A stretch of DNA of 64,000 nucleotides from Promerops cafer (taxonomy: Eukaryota > Chordata > Aves > Passeriformes > Nectariniidae), in the NCBI GenBank assembly GCA_013398275.1, contig VZSE01003090.1, positions 186,001 through 250,000 of the forward strand, in the 5' to 3' direction. A program made the translations under genes and the position numbers. Shown piece by piece: positions 38,261 through 51,471 of the stretch. The notes under the pieces are model-generated. The model did no database searches and was not told where the DNA came from. It was given only the letters and a program-made list of their open reading frames with translations. Numbering within the stretch: the first letter of the stretch is position 1; each line of letters opens with the position of its first letter.

Positions 38261-41200
38261 TCGGGGGTGGCCCCCACAGAAATCCCTCCTGTTTTCCAAA
38301 CCTGCGTCCGAAACTCATCGCAGCGTCTGGCTTCAAAATAAAGTTCTCTGGCAGTCGGAGGAAGGGGTTTTAAATTAAGCATGGTGAGGGGAAATCCCCG
38401 CAAGGCTCGGACTGTCTGGGGCGGCGGGGCCGGGGGCAGCCCGCGGTCCATTGAAATAGAAACTGGACAGGGAATGTGCAAACTGCTTATTCCTGCCTGC
38501 CCTAAAACACACGTGTCAAACTGTGGATGCACTTAACTCGTCAGCTTGCTCTTCCATCAAAATAAAATCGTTGCTTTCTCAAGAACTTGACATTTTGTGT
38601 AATTAATCATGTTTCCTCGATTGCAGGACTTCATAGATTTGACATTGTCAAAGACTCAACGAAAGACCCCAACTGTCATTCATAAACATTACCAAATCCA
38701 TCGGATTCGACATTTTTATATGCGAAAAGTCAAATATACTCAACAAAATTACCATGACAGACTCACTCAGATCTTAACAGATTTCCCAAAATTAGATGTA
38801 AGTGTTTTCTCATTTGTTGATTTCTCTATGTAGACAATTTGGCTTTGCTGTAGACAAATTTGATTTCAAGTAGATTTTACTGTGAGTAGTAGGCAAAACC
38901 CGTACTGCAAAAGTAGTATGTTCCTATGAAGAACAGAAGTCTAAGTTGTACCTGTGGATGGTCATTAAAGGCTGGCTTTTATAAGCTTTTAGCTGATCAG
39001 ATATGTTTGCCAGAAGTTGTTTTTAAATGAAGACAAATTGTGGGGATTTTTAAGTATGTTGTGTCTGTCTATTTCTTCTTTGTGTGTGCATATGGAAATT
39101 GTGCTTATGGTTAGTTTTCCCTAGGAAATACCAAGAAATATAGTATATCATATTGCTTTCTATCTTCAGGAGTTAATTTGACAACATAAATGTCCTCGGC
39201 CCCCTAAGGGGTCACGTTAGAAATACAGTATTAACTTCTAACAGCTGCAACTGGATCCATGTGCCCAGTGGGACTTTTTTATGGGCAGTTTTCTGCTCAG
39301 ACTGAAATTATTCACCTGTTAAATTGCTTTTCTTGATAATTTCATGTCCAGTGAGTGTTGCTGCAGAATTCCCAGAAATATCTTCTGGGGTTTTTTTTAA
39401 CATAACATGATGAATTTTTTTCAGGTAAATACATAACTAGCTGAAATACTCTGCTTAAAAGATTTGTACCAGAGATGCTACTTCCTTGAAAAGTTGAGGA
39501 TTTATTTGGGCATTAAAAAAACTCTTTTTGTCCAGTCTTGTTTAGAATTTAATGCAGCACTCAGAAAAGAAAAGGAATCAATAGTATTCCTGTGTTTCTG
39601 CTATAATATGTATTCCCTTTTAGAGACAATTTCTGTTGGCTTCTTGCAGTTTTTTACTTGAAAAAGAGACTTCAAAGTTGTAATATGAAGTATTTTAGAA
39701 AGCAAAAGATCAAATGGAAGCTCTGTATGAATAAGTCAAAGATGTGTTTACAGAAGAAATTCAGAGCAATTAAGATTCATGCATTTAATGACCAAGCAGA
39801 TTATTTTTCTTACATAAGATAGTAATGAAAATTGTTTGGCTTTTAGTGTCATTTGTGTTGCTGTACTGGAGGAAGAAAAAAAAAAACAACTTACATTGTG
39901 TGCAAGAAATAGTCATCTTAGAGTAAGAAAATGTGAGACTTGACATTATGCTTTTGTTTTAGGATATTCATCCTTTTTACGCGGATCTGATGAATGTTCT
40001 GTATGACAAAGATCACTACAAGTTGGCTTTGGGGCAGATCAATATTGCCAAGAATCTGATTGACAAGTAAGGGGCATTGGTTTCTGTGGTTTTGCGCGTG
40101 CCTGGTGGACTGTTGGCTGAGTTCTGCTCTCCTGTGCCCGCAGTGTTGCCAAGGACTACGTGCGGCTGATGAAGTACGGCGATTCCCTGTACCGCTGCAA
40201 GCAGCTCAAGCGGGCGGCCCTGGGGCGCATGTGCACCATCATCAAGAGGCAGAAACAAAGCCTGGAGTATTTGGAGCAAGGTTGGTGTTACATCTGGGCT
40301 AAAGAAAGGCACGTGAATTGGATTTAAGTTTATTACGCTTAGTAGCAGTTAGAGGAATGTGTTTAGTATGGGTTACAGATCCAGGAAACACAATAACAGT
40401 TTTAAAATCCCCAAATACTTAGTGTTTATTTTTCAACAGAATAGTTTTCTCTTTGAATATTTATTAAATTAGACGGTATTACTAACAGTGATAAAATTTT
40501 TTTCTTTGTTTAAAAGTCACAGGCATACTTTTACTTACCTTTCTTTTCACTAACATATATGTGAAAAATGTTGCTAAAAATTTTGCGGACATTACTCCTT
40601 ACTTCAGACTTATTAGTCCTTCAGGTTATGTTGCCTGATTTGGTGGAGTAATTCAGGCTGTAAGACAGTGGTCTTCATTTCTTAAATATTTATGAAATTT
40701 TATTTTTGTTGTATGTAGATACTTGTGGAGTCTGAAAACTATTACAGACTTTCATAAATGGTCGTATTATATCAGTAATGCTACTAATTTTTATGTAAAC
40801 AATTCAGCATATGTATTGTTATTCCATCTCAGTAAAACCTTAATTATCAGAGATACTTAAAAAATCTCTCTAACATTTCAGTACGACAACATTTGTCTCG
40901 TTTGCCAACCATTGATCCCAATACACGAACTCTTCTGCTGTGTGGCTACCCAAATGTTGGGAAATCCAGCTTTATAAATAAGGTATGTGGTGGTTTTTCC
41001 ATAAATAACATTGAGATACAATTTAATTAAAATATGGTCGCTTCTAAACAATTTTATATAGTTGTGGCAGTGTCTGATGTGAGCAGTAGCAAGTTCAAGT
41101 GTGTGAGTAGAGGCTGAATGAAATTCCTGGAGGAATAAATGGAAAATTATGTTAGATTTCACTCTTAAAAATCCTTATCTTTTCCAAAATAGCATCCCAT

Positions 41201-44200
41201 TAGCTTTTTTTTCTGATAGACAAATACTTGCAGAGAAGCTAGAATAACCAATTTTTAGCTTTTTTTTCTCCCCCCTGTAGCAAAGGAAGTATATTATAAT
41301 GAGGATATACTGCTTGCAACTTCAGGAAATTTTAAATAAATGTGTGTGACTAAATCTTGTTTCAAGGTTACAAGAGCAGATGTAGAAGTGCAGCCTTATG
41401 CCTTTACCACAAAATCTCTCTTCGTGGGACATATGGATTATAAGTATCTACGTTGGCAGGTAAGAACTGTTACTATTTTGCATTTTCTTGACAGAGTGAG
41501 CTGGTTATAGCCTGATTTGCCTTTTTGCCATGGGAGTTGCATTTCTGTGTCTTGATGAGACATGCTGTGTCTGACAGCTGCTGTGCAAGGTGCAGTGTGC
41601 CAAGTGAGGGCAGCAGTCAAAACCTGTTCTAAAAATGTACATGCATGGGTCTGTTTTCGATTGGAAGGAAGATGGGAAATGGAATTATTGACTAAAGCCA
41701 GATCACTTTTTATCTCTCTCAAATTCTGGGCCGGGTAGGGGCAGCATTTTCCCTTCCTCTGCAATACTTGGAGTGTTGGTTATGAAACCTCATTCTTCTC
41801 CCATTTCTGCATTTTCCCATTCTCAGTTTGGCAGAGCTCACAGTCCTGTTTGTGACTGAAAGGAAAAACTGTCACTGTCTTAAAAAAGACAATATCGATG
41901 AACAGTCAAAAGTGTTCTGCAATAGCTGATCAGTAACACCTGGCTTGATGATGTTAATTGTAGGTAGTAGACACTCCTGGTATTTTGGATCACCCCCTGG
42001 AGGACAGGAACACCATTGAGATGCAGGCTATCACTGCCCTGGCACATCTGCGGGCTGCTGTGCTCTACGTGATGGATGTGTCCGAGCAGTGTGGGCATAG
42101 CCTGGAGGAGCAGGTGGAACTCTTCAGAAATATTAAGCCGTTGTTTGCTAACAAGGTGAGTTTCATTCACATTATTAACGAACCCCAGGGGTTTATAACA
42201 TGGTAACTTAACTTAGGATTTTTTTTTTTTTGCCTTTTTATCAGCCACTTATAATCGTTGCAAACAAATGTGATGTGAAGAGGATTTCAGAACTTCCTGA
42301 AGAGAGTCAGGTTAGGATACTTCTTTCACCTCTTTGTCTTCTGATGTTTCCAAAAATACTGTGTGTGAATTGTGGATGGTTATAATTTTTATTGGGAAAA
42401 ACTTTTACATGATCATTTCTTTATTGAACTACTCTAATAGTGCAGTGGAAGGTAGCTTTGCAGGTCTCGACCCCATCTTTCTTTAGTACTGTCTAATGTA
42501 GTCCTTGCCTGAATATTGTAAATGCCAAACAGAAGGCAGGTTCTTAATGGTTTCAGAAATCTCTGATGGTGTGAGAACTTTCAATTACTGCTGTAACTGG
42601 AAGTTAGACAATAGCTTTACTCAATAATCCTTTCAGTGACAGTTAGACACAGTGAGCACTAGACTGAAAGGTGTCACTGAACAGCTGCAGTAAAAGGTCC
42701 TACAGGCTTAGTTCGATTGTATCTACAGGTTAAAGCACATAGAATTTGTGTTTCTCTCACTCTTTTTTTTCCCCTTTTGGGTCATTTATAGGTGCCTTTT
42801 AGAAAGTAGCTACTTGCTTATAAAATAAGAAAGAGATTAAATAGAACTATAATTGTAAACTTCCCGTCATCTTTTTAGAAACACCTTCTAATAAAATGGT
42901 AACGCATCGTATGTATTGATACTGGATTAAGATTTCTGGTCTTAATGTATTGGTATATTAAGAAATGCACAGGATGTCATTATTTGGGATAATTTTTCAA
43001 TTTTAGAAAATATTTGAAGCTTTTGAAGCAGAAGGATTTTCCGTAATAGAGACAAGTACACTAACTGAAGAAGGTGTAATCCAAGTTAAAACAGAGGTAG
43101 GTGTGTTCTCTTAGTTTCATCCCAAATGAACAGCTAACATTTTGCTTCACTTGTACAAGTTTAATCTCAGACTGCATTATAGTGATAAACTTTAAAAATG
43201 TTTTCCTTGTTGCACCTCAGTGAGCCTGGGTGAAAATGGAAAATAATGTCCTAATAATCTTTTTTTTAAATTGTGATTTTTTTCTGAGTCCTGTTAAAAA
43301 AAATACATATCTGCATATGCAGCTTCCCATGATGCTTTTAATATAAAATAATTAGATGCTTTCTTGAGAGTTAGAGGTATAAGACAAAAAGAGAATAAGA
43401 TGTGAAACCAGATATTTGGGATTGAATATCTGTGTCATTTGCAGTGTCATTTGCTGTATCTAAAAGGCTTTGTTCCTCACCTTACGTTGCCATATGCACT
43501 TTCAGGCCTGTGACAGACTGTTGGCCCATCGTGTTGATACTAAAATGAAAGGAAACAAAGTGAATGAAGTACTGAATAGATTACACTTGGCCATGCCAAC
43601 CAAAAGAGATAACAAGGTAGGCTACATGTTTACACTATTTAATGTATTTCCCACTACTTCTTAAGTAGGATAAGAATTCTGTCATTGTTAACCTGTGAAC
43701 AGATTCATATGATGAAGTTTTCTAATTTATTATCTGTAAGTGCCTTTCCTGGTGGGAGCTTGGGACTTTGTATTCTTCAGAAATACATTACAGTGCAGCT
43801 GGAGATTTATATCAGTGAAAAAAATTGATGTGAACTTCTTTTCCCTTTTTTATTGGGGTGGATTTTTTCCAGGAGCGACTGCCTTTTATACCTGATGGAG
43901 TAGTAGCTCGTAAGAAACGCATGGAAGTAGACACTCCCAAGAGGAAATTGGTAAGTGGCATCTCTAAAGCAGGAAATCAGCAGCTGGATTTTAAATTTGC
44001 TGTGTTAGTCCATAGCTTCTAAATTAGAAGGTATCTAAAGCCATGTATGTCTTTGCAGGAGAGAGATATTGAACTTGAAATGGGAGATGATTATATTTTG
44101 GATCTGCAGAGTAAGTATTAGATAAGGATTGGTATTACCATTATTATTACTAAATAGTTAAGTGTGGCTCTATCAGCCTTAAGGGGGAATACCTAAACCT

Positions 44201-47200
44201 GACTCCTTTCAACTAATTGCCAGTGCCACCATTTCATTGCACACTATCCTTCTGTTCCAGAACTGGTGATCTTTACTGATGTGTTTGTTTTTTGATGTTA
44301 CTCAGTTGTTTCCCAATTTTGGAGTCACAGACATGAAACAGCTGGTCTGATGATTCAACTGATTTTGTCTTTCCATTCCGTATTTCAGTACTTCATTAAT
44401 TTCTGATGCCCTCTTTGTTAAGAAAGTATCAATGTGAAAGAGAGCTGCATATATTGTGTTTCAGCTGGGTATTTGTTGCCTGGCATGTCTTGGGGTAGTG
44501 AGTCATGCCATAACTGAACAATCTTTGGTAGTAGGATGGAGATCAGAAATACTTGTGAATATAGCAGAGGTGCTGCCAAATTCTTAGGGATAGGGCACTT
44601 CTTTCGTGTGTCTGTTCTGAGTGTTGTTTTTTGTCACGGAACATTCTTTGAAATTAATTCTTGTCTCTTTATCAATTTTGTTGTCTTTTTAAGAATACTG
44701 GGACTTAATGAATTCATCTGAGAAATATGATAAGATTCCAGAGATATGGGAAGGCCATAATATACTTGACTATATTGATCCCGATATAATGAGAGTGAGT
44801 TTTCCATTTTTTGCTTTACACTTTTCTTTCCTCTTTATCTCTTATTTGTTTAATGTCAGTTACTATTTGTACATTAAAAACAATGTATCATAAGAACCTG
44901 TTCTTTCTTGCATTGTCTGCACTTGTCATGGGAAAAGATACTATTTTTTGAATGATCAAGGACAGAATTTCAGAAGAATGGAAAATTGCTTCACCTTGTC
45001 AGAATGATGGTGATCTTCTGTTCCATTCTAAAGTATGAGGTTTGCAGTAGAAGTTATGTTTCTTCATTCTTTGACTACAGCTACAGGAATGTAGCTATCA
45101 AACTTTATGTATTTTTAATAATATGATATTCATCCATTCAGATTTATGTCTATGGAGGAAATGGACTGAATGCTCAATTTGTAACATTTTTATTTAATAA
45201 CAATCACTGTTTGGATTTCTTGCTGGTTGGTAAGGAGAAGTGGTGAGTGCAGCCCAACGAGCCTGCCAGTTATGCAGTTGGGTTCCTGTGAATTGCTGGT
45301 GTTCTGGACTCAGGCTGAGTGTCAGAAGAGAAGGGTTTTTCAGAGTCTGTTTCCAGAAATGGCACAGCTCACAGGACAGTACAGCTGCTTTCACACACTG
45401 AGCAGCTCTGGGCAGCCACACAAATTTAGCCCAGTGATAATGTGGAGTGGTGGAGTTAGTCTGCGCAGCGGTGCGTCCGTGGGTTCGCAGTAATCTGTAT
45501 CACCAGCTCCGTTAGGTGTGGCTCTGTGTGGTTATCAGGTAATGTAGTTCCTTCTCTGAAGGGCCTATATGCTGTCATGGCCCAGGACCAGGTACAAATG
45601 TAATGCTGAGGATTGTAAGTCAAGGATCTGATCTCCGTTTTACCTCTTCAAAATCTAAGAAACTGGAAGAATTGGAGAAAGAAGAAGAGCTGAGAGAAGC
45701 TGCTGGAGAATATGACAGTGAACCAGAAAGTGAAGATGAAGAAATGATGGAAATCAGACAACTGGCAAGGAAGATCCGAGAAAAGAAGAAACTGAAAATC
45801 CTGCAGTCAAAGGAAAAAGATGTTCATGGTCCAAGGATGCCTAGAACAGCTAAAAAGGTGAGTGTAGAACATGTTCTGTAAAAACATGTTCTGTAAAAAA
45901 AATCTTGCTTCTATGTAACAACATCATGAAAGCATGTATCACTGTCAGGTAGTGGAACTGATGGCTTTGGCTCATACTTGGCCCCTTCACTGCTTGCTTC
46001 CTTCTGTTCTCCAGCAGTTCTGGTCACTGCTTAGCTGAGGAGGGATAGTACCCCTTTGGTTTTTTTGTGTCACATAAGTGCATCTTGTGTAAAACTCCAT
46101 ATATATTGCAGGAAAGGTTTTTAATAATATGATTCAATTTGTTTAACTGGGTTGCTTCATTGTATATTGTCTGTTTGCTTAAAATTCAAATAATTATTAG
46201 AATTAGATAATTACTTACAATCATGTAAAAGTTGTTGTGGATTCTGTAAAAGGTGATGTGTCTTTCTGGTAGCCAGGTATCACTCTTTCTGATGGCAGAG
46301 TCTCTTCTGACCAGTCCAGGACAATTGCAAAGTAATAAACTGATAACTAGACATTTTGAGAAAATTAATCTAGCTGCTGTTGCTCACAAGATCTCCTACC
46401 TTCTCCAGAGTGTGTGCCTTTTGGGAGAAAAGGAAACATTTTTGACCGAACTACCTCTTCTTGTCAGCTTCCCCCCAAAAAGGCAAACTAATTATATGAT
46501 TTTTAGGGAATGCTGGGCCACTGCAGTCCTGTGAAGCAGAATTTATGGGTGCAAAAAAATAAGTGGCAAAAAATGAAATGTGAAGGTAGGACGTCAATGA
46601 CCTGCTTGTGGATGTGATAAAGCCAGAAATATATAGTGAATATAATGGACTTGTGGTGGTATATTGAGACAAAGAGTAAGGTGGAAGGATTTTTTTTGAA
46701 AGATTTGTGTTTTCTTAACTGTTTTTACAGGTCCAGAGGAAGGTGTTAGAGAAAGAAATGACTGATCTTGGACTTGACATGACTAATAAAGATGATGTAA
46801 GTTTTTGCTAATTAAATGTAATATTTATCTAGAAAATACTTAAATTTCTTTGAGCACAGTTGAAATGCTTATTACAGTTGGCACAAGAGAGAGGTGGGAT
46901 CTATTAAGGATGAATTAGGAACTGCAGATGAGGCAGCTGGTACTGGAATTTTTGAGTAATGTGATCAAAACAGGCTGGATAAGCTGAAAAGCTAACATTT
47001 ATCAAGAATCATATACATGTGCACTGCTTTCTTGAAATTTCTGTAGGATTCAGGAACAGGCTTGGCTAAGCATACTTCTTAATTTTCAAGTCTACTCTGT
47101 TGGATGAGACTCTACTATGTCAGAAATAGTAATAGTGACAGATCAGGCCTATCTTTTTATAGTTCATTAATTCCATGAGCTGTAATTGAAGTTTTTGAGG

Positions 47201-48680
47201 GCAGCTAGCATCTTTAAATGTAAGGCAGATAAAGTACTTCATTAGAGACTGGCCTTCAGGAGGCTTTTTTTTTTTTAACAGAAATTAAAAAACCCCAAAA
47301 CATTTTGTACAGCAAATCCAGCAGTATTACAGCTCCCTGGATCGTGACATCTTTAATTCTTTAGCTAAACAAGGAGTTAGGAAACAAGAACTGTCAACAT
47401 TACACATCTGAAGCAAGCATTTATGGTTCTCAGAGCTGCCATGCCATGTTGATGTAGGAGCAATGTAGGAATGTAATATTTATGCTATAACATGATCAGT
47501 TTTCATGTCTGAAATTCTTTCGGGCTCTCCCGGAGCACAGGACACTAATCAGGGTAGGTTTTATCATTGCTATTTTGCTGCTGCAAAATTGCTTAAGTGT
47601 TGCTATCCATTAATTTGTATTTTTTTTTTTATTACTATTAGTCTACTCCACCCAAAGAAAAAAGAAAAAGCCAGTTAGTAATTGTGGAGGAAAAAAACTA
47701 ATTCACTGAAATTTGAATGTTCCTGTAGGACAGAGGGGCAGTGACCAACAGCTGTCAAGATCTTTACATTACTATGGAATAACCAATATAATTTATCACA
47801 GCAATCCACTTCCTGTTTTTCCTATTACTCTGATGAGAAATGAGCTGATTGTTCCTGGCTTTAAAGGTTAAATGATGTTTTCAATTTCAGGCACATTATG
47901 TGAGAAGGTCGCGCAGTACCACGAGGAAACGTAAACGGGATGAGTCTGAAACCCCCAAGTCGGTGTCACGCAGTCGCAGCTGCTCTCGCACTCCTCGGGA
48001 TGTGTCTGGTCTTCGAGATGAAAAGGTTTGTTAGTTATCTGTATTTACCTGTTTAGCAGCTCAACCAGCATGATTGTACCTAGACCAGCTCCTGGGACAC
48101 TTCAGAGTAGGCTGATTATGTTTGTCCAGAGTTTGTGTTTGGTCTCCCTGCAGCTTGATCATCTTCTCTTTTGGATTCTGTTTCTCTACTTCCTTCTTAA
48201 AATAACGTGTAATAGTACAGACCAAGGAAGTACATTTTAATTCTTGTCTCTAAATGCAAATCTGAAGGAAGAATTCTGCAAACTCTGGAGTTCCACCTTT
48301 AGTAAGTGAAGAATTCCAGGGATAGCATGATCCTGTGTTAGTGTACTGGAAAGTTTTGCTGAGGAGGGTTAGTGTCACTTTGATAGTGTCACAGTGATAC
48401 TGCTCTAGAGTTGGTGTTAATGTCCTTTATAAACATTTAGAAAACCCTTGGTGGGTTTTCCAAAGGTAAAGCTTGTTACCTGAGTTAATGAGGAAGTTAC
48501 TCTGCATGTTTGTTTGTTTTTAAACAGATGGTGAAGAAAGTCAAGATCATGGCAAAGAAAGCTCAAAAGAAAATGAATCGCCTGGGCAGGAAAGGAGAGG
48601 CAGACAGGCACATATTTAACTTGAAGCCAAAACATCTGCTGGCTGGGAAGAGAAAATCTGGTAAAACACAGAGAAGATAA
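37932..48680 (+). CDS. GTPBP4: GTP-binding protein 4 / NOG1, complete gene of 17 coding exons
   Basis: This is a nucleolar GTPase of the OBG/NOG1 family needed for 60S ribosomal subunit maturation. Coding exons are 37932-37979, 38627-38797, 39963-40066, 40144-40280, 40882-40982, 41367-41459, 41964-42155, 42245-42310, 43007-43096, 43506-43616, 43873-43950, 44059-44110, 44694-44794, 45660-45857, 46731-46796, 47891-48025 and 48528-48680. They join in frame to 631 codons (human protein: 634), all with GT-AG introns. The start [16 protein letters not shown] matches the family N-terminus. GTPase motifs visible are G1 GYPNVGKS (residues 175-182), G3 DTPG (221-224) and G4 NKCD (289-292), with a Thr-containing G2 region near 201. 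The first 160 residues are the NOG1 helical N-domain. The C-terminal third is charged, with an acidic stretch in exon 14 and basic, Arg/Ser-rich nuclear/nucleolar signals in exon 16 and at the end. The gene is convergent with IDI1. Identification is very secure. Confidence 0.98.
47642..47701 (+). other. GTPBP4: Possible alternative 3' exon of GTPBP4
   Basis: Inside the intron between exons 15 and 16, a T-rich tract ending in attactattag (acceptor AG at 47640-47641) is followed by 20 codons in the phase left by exon 15 (phase 0), ending in TAA. The peptide would be [19 protein letters not shown], lysine-rich like the normal tail. Use of this exon would replace the last two exons and shorten the protein. 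No transcript evidence is available. Confidence 0.25.
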
Positions 48681-48701
48681 GCAGTCTTCTGAATTGAAAC
48701 T

Positions 48702-48707
48702 AATAAA
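48702..48707 (+). terminator. GTPBP4: GTPBP4 poly(A) signal
   Basis: An AATAAA lies 22 bases after the TAA stop codon, in an A-rich context. This implies a very short 3' UTR. A second AATAAA-like site near 48920 could give a longer form. Confidence 0.7.
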
Positions 48708-48719
48708 AAAAATCAAAGA

Positions 48720-50880
48720 ATTAAATTTAAAATCAATATTAAATTTATTAAAACTAATTTCTAGTCCTGTCGTCCTTTTTCATAATACTTGGTGTTTTTG
48801 TGTTTTATGTTAGTGGTTAAGATACTTCAAATTCAGTATTTCAATACCTTGATGTTGCAGTTCCAAGCAATACCATAAGAAATTTCTCAATTGTAGTGGC
48901 AGAAACCATTTATAAACAGAAATAAAAAATAGTTTCTTCCATATTCTTATTCTTGACTTTCCTGTATTAGTAAAGTGTTTATATTTCTATACAAAACTAA
49001 TTTTAAATGAGGTTAAATCTAGAAATGGAAACACTTTGTTAAAGTACCTTTAATTAAAAATGCCTAGGTTCAGTAAGGTTTGGATTGCTGCATGCAGGTA
49101 ATCCTTTGTGATGAGTTTCTGTTGCCAGTGAAGGCTGAAGTGGGTGGGGAAGCAACGGGACAGCATCAAGACCTACACAAAGTTTGTGTTTGTGCACTGA
49201 GGCACAGGAGCAATGCTGCCAATTTACTAAGATACAGGTGACTGGAGGAGAAACTGCAGCTCTAGCACTGACCTGCCACCTGTAATAACCTAAAACAGCA
49301 GGGGCAGGGAAGGTTACACCTTACAGCTTTGAATATTTCAGATTAACATTAATATTTCAGATACATAGAGAATGAGGATCAGACTGAGATTTTGTGCCAA
49401 GCACATGCTACTGTCATCCTTGGCTTAGCAAGACGTTTTCTCTTCAGGACCTGATAGACAAGATTCTGTATCTGCTCAAGGCAAATTATATTGTCAAATG
49501 TGAAATATTTCCTTTTTATCCCTACTTGGTCAATGGTTACATAGAGGTTTGTAAAATGATGCATTATGTATGTGTTTCTTGAGCAGTACACTTCAAATCC
49601 ATGTTAAAATCTAACACCCACCCCCCCCAAAAATAAGGGGGAAGAAAGAACCCTCAAATTACTACTTTTTGAAATACAACCAGTAACTGTTCAGGTGTCA
49701 GCTTTTGCATCATGTGTAAATCTATAGTTTCTTTTATCTACTTTGTGTAGTAAATGCAGAATTAAAGCATACTGTAAAAAGCATCTTCACCAATGTCAAG
49801 AAAAGCTTTTGAGGGACTTTGAGGAACTGTTAAGCAAAACTTTTCTTTCAGCTTCCGTATGCTCAGGACTTCTACTTCAGGATCTGCTTTGCCAGCTTTT
49901 GCTCCAAGCTGAACTAGAAAAACAGAACTTTTTTCCAGTAGATCTGTGCCCTGCTGCCCTGCCCACATCACCCTGCTTCAGTGGTGTTTAGTGGGCAGGA
50001 TGGTGCTTAGAGTGTGACAGATTATTCTCCATGTGGCTTCATGTCTGAGAAGAAAACAACCGTCCAAGGGTTTAGGCAAGGTGTTTTAATTATAAAGTTA
50101 GATTTAAAAAATATTTGAGAACTTCTCCATTGCCTACAGCGGGGTAACATGGCTGACTGCACTGAATTCAAGAGAGCTGCTACATCACTTCACTGTTCCC
50201 TCACCTGATATTATTTGCTTTGAAACAATGCATCAGTTCTGGCCAATACACAACAAACTTGGCTCTAAAACCTCGAAGTGCTGAACCACTGGAGGTGCTG
50301 GTACAGAATTGTTACAACCATGTTTACTTGTAATGACAAGTGGTACAACAAACATCCTTATTTTATCAGACTCTGGGAGAACTTAAAAAATATAGTTTGA
50401 GGAGTGTGCTAACAGAAGTGATCACAAACTTTTTTGAGGACCCTCCGTCCCCCAGTCTATAATTAAAATTGAAGCACCCTTGAGTATTTGTCTTATTGAA
50501 AAAAGCCTCCTAAGTTACTAGCAATTGATTGACTTCAAGATCAAAAAGGATTAGCTCTGGTACTCTCGTACAATTTCTAATTAACTGACATCAAGACCCT
50601 GTGTAAGCCCACAAATTGTCAGTCTTGAATTTTGGGGTTCAGTGGGTTTGAGTTGTCTGGGAATTGCTATTACAGGAAAAGCAAAGCCCTTGTATCAAGA
50701 TGCCTTTGTTTTCTGGAAAATAGAGAAGAGCCATTTAGTGCACATCCTGTCTCCAAAGACAGACTAGTGACATTAGATAGGTACCATTTACATTTGCTGT
50801 AATTAACCCCTTTTTAAAATTTGAGATGTCCAGTACTCAGCCATCGACTAATCAGAAAAGCCTGGTGGAGGAGAAAACCC
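48720..50880. other. Spacer between convergent GTPBP4 and IDI1
   Basis: I see no coding exon. In mammals IDI2, a duplicate of IDI1, sits here; no sequence encoding its conserved NTCCSHP or GEHEIDY motifs is present on either strand. The plus-strand frame at 49743-49991 resembles nothing known. Confidence 0.6.
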
Positions 50881-51032
50881 CAAGCACTGTTTATTATCTA
50901 AAGCTTTAACATGTATGTCAGCACTTCAAAGTCAAACTTATTCCACACAGGCAATCCAATTACTTAAGCTTTTATGGGTTTGGTTAATTATAGAGTAATT
51001 GCTTTCTGCAATTAAAAATAATCCTGATTACT

Positions 51033-51038
51033 TTTATT
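51033..51038 (-). terminator. IDI1: IDI1 poly(A) signal candidate
   Basis: TTTATT on the plus strand reads AATAAA on the minus strand, about 430 bases past the IDI1 stop codon. Another AATAAA lies at 50890-50895. Either could end the transcript. Confidence 0.5.
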
Positions 51039-51471
51039 TGCTTTTTCTTCTGGCAATTGGTCTTCTCAACATCACAGCAGAGCCCACAGTCACGTGTAAT
51101 CACCATTTAAGGCGTGGTTAAGTTCAGTGGGAGCACCCCAGTCCTCTTGCCTGAGCTGGGCAGGAGGTGCCCGGGCTCCCTCCCGGGTGTGCAGGGCACA
51201 CAGGGGCTGAGCATCTTTCACCAGGCAATGGAGGAAGAGGAACCCAGGGGTTTCATGCTACTGTTACCCATTTTACATGAGATCTTAACAGGCCCAAGAG
51301 AATCAAGGGTGAAGGGGAAGAGGTGACAAAGACAAGAAAAAGCATTGGCTATGACAACATCTGTATAAACTAAAGATATTCCATGTGCACCAATTCCCTG
51401 CACTTAAGTCATGATTTATCAGTGTTAATGAGACATCATTGCTAGCCTTCAGCACCTTTTATCCCAGCTAT

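Noticed and set aside
37687..38378. Three long plus-strand frames over GTPBP4 exon 1
   Set aside because: Only the frame from 37932 matches GTPBP4 and it must splice at 37979. The rest are low-complexity Pro/Arg/Ser translations of the CpG island and intron 1.
44341..44410. C/D-box snoRNA-like words (ctgatga ... ctga) in a GTPBP4 intron
   Set aside because: The C box lacks the purine start, there is no terminal stem, and no guide region next to a proper D box.
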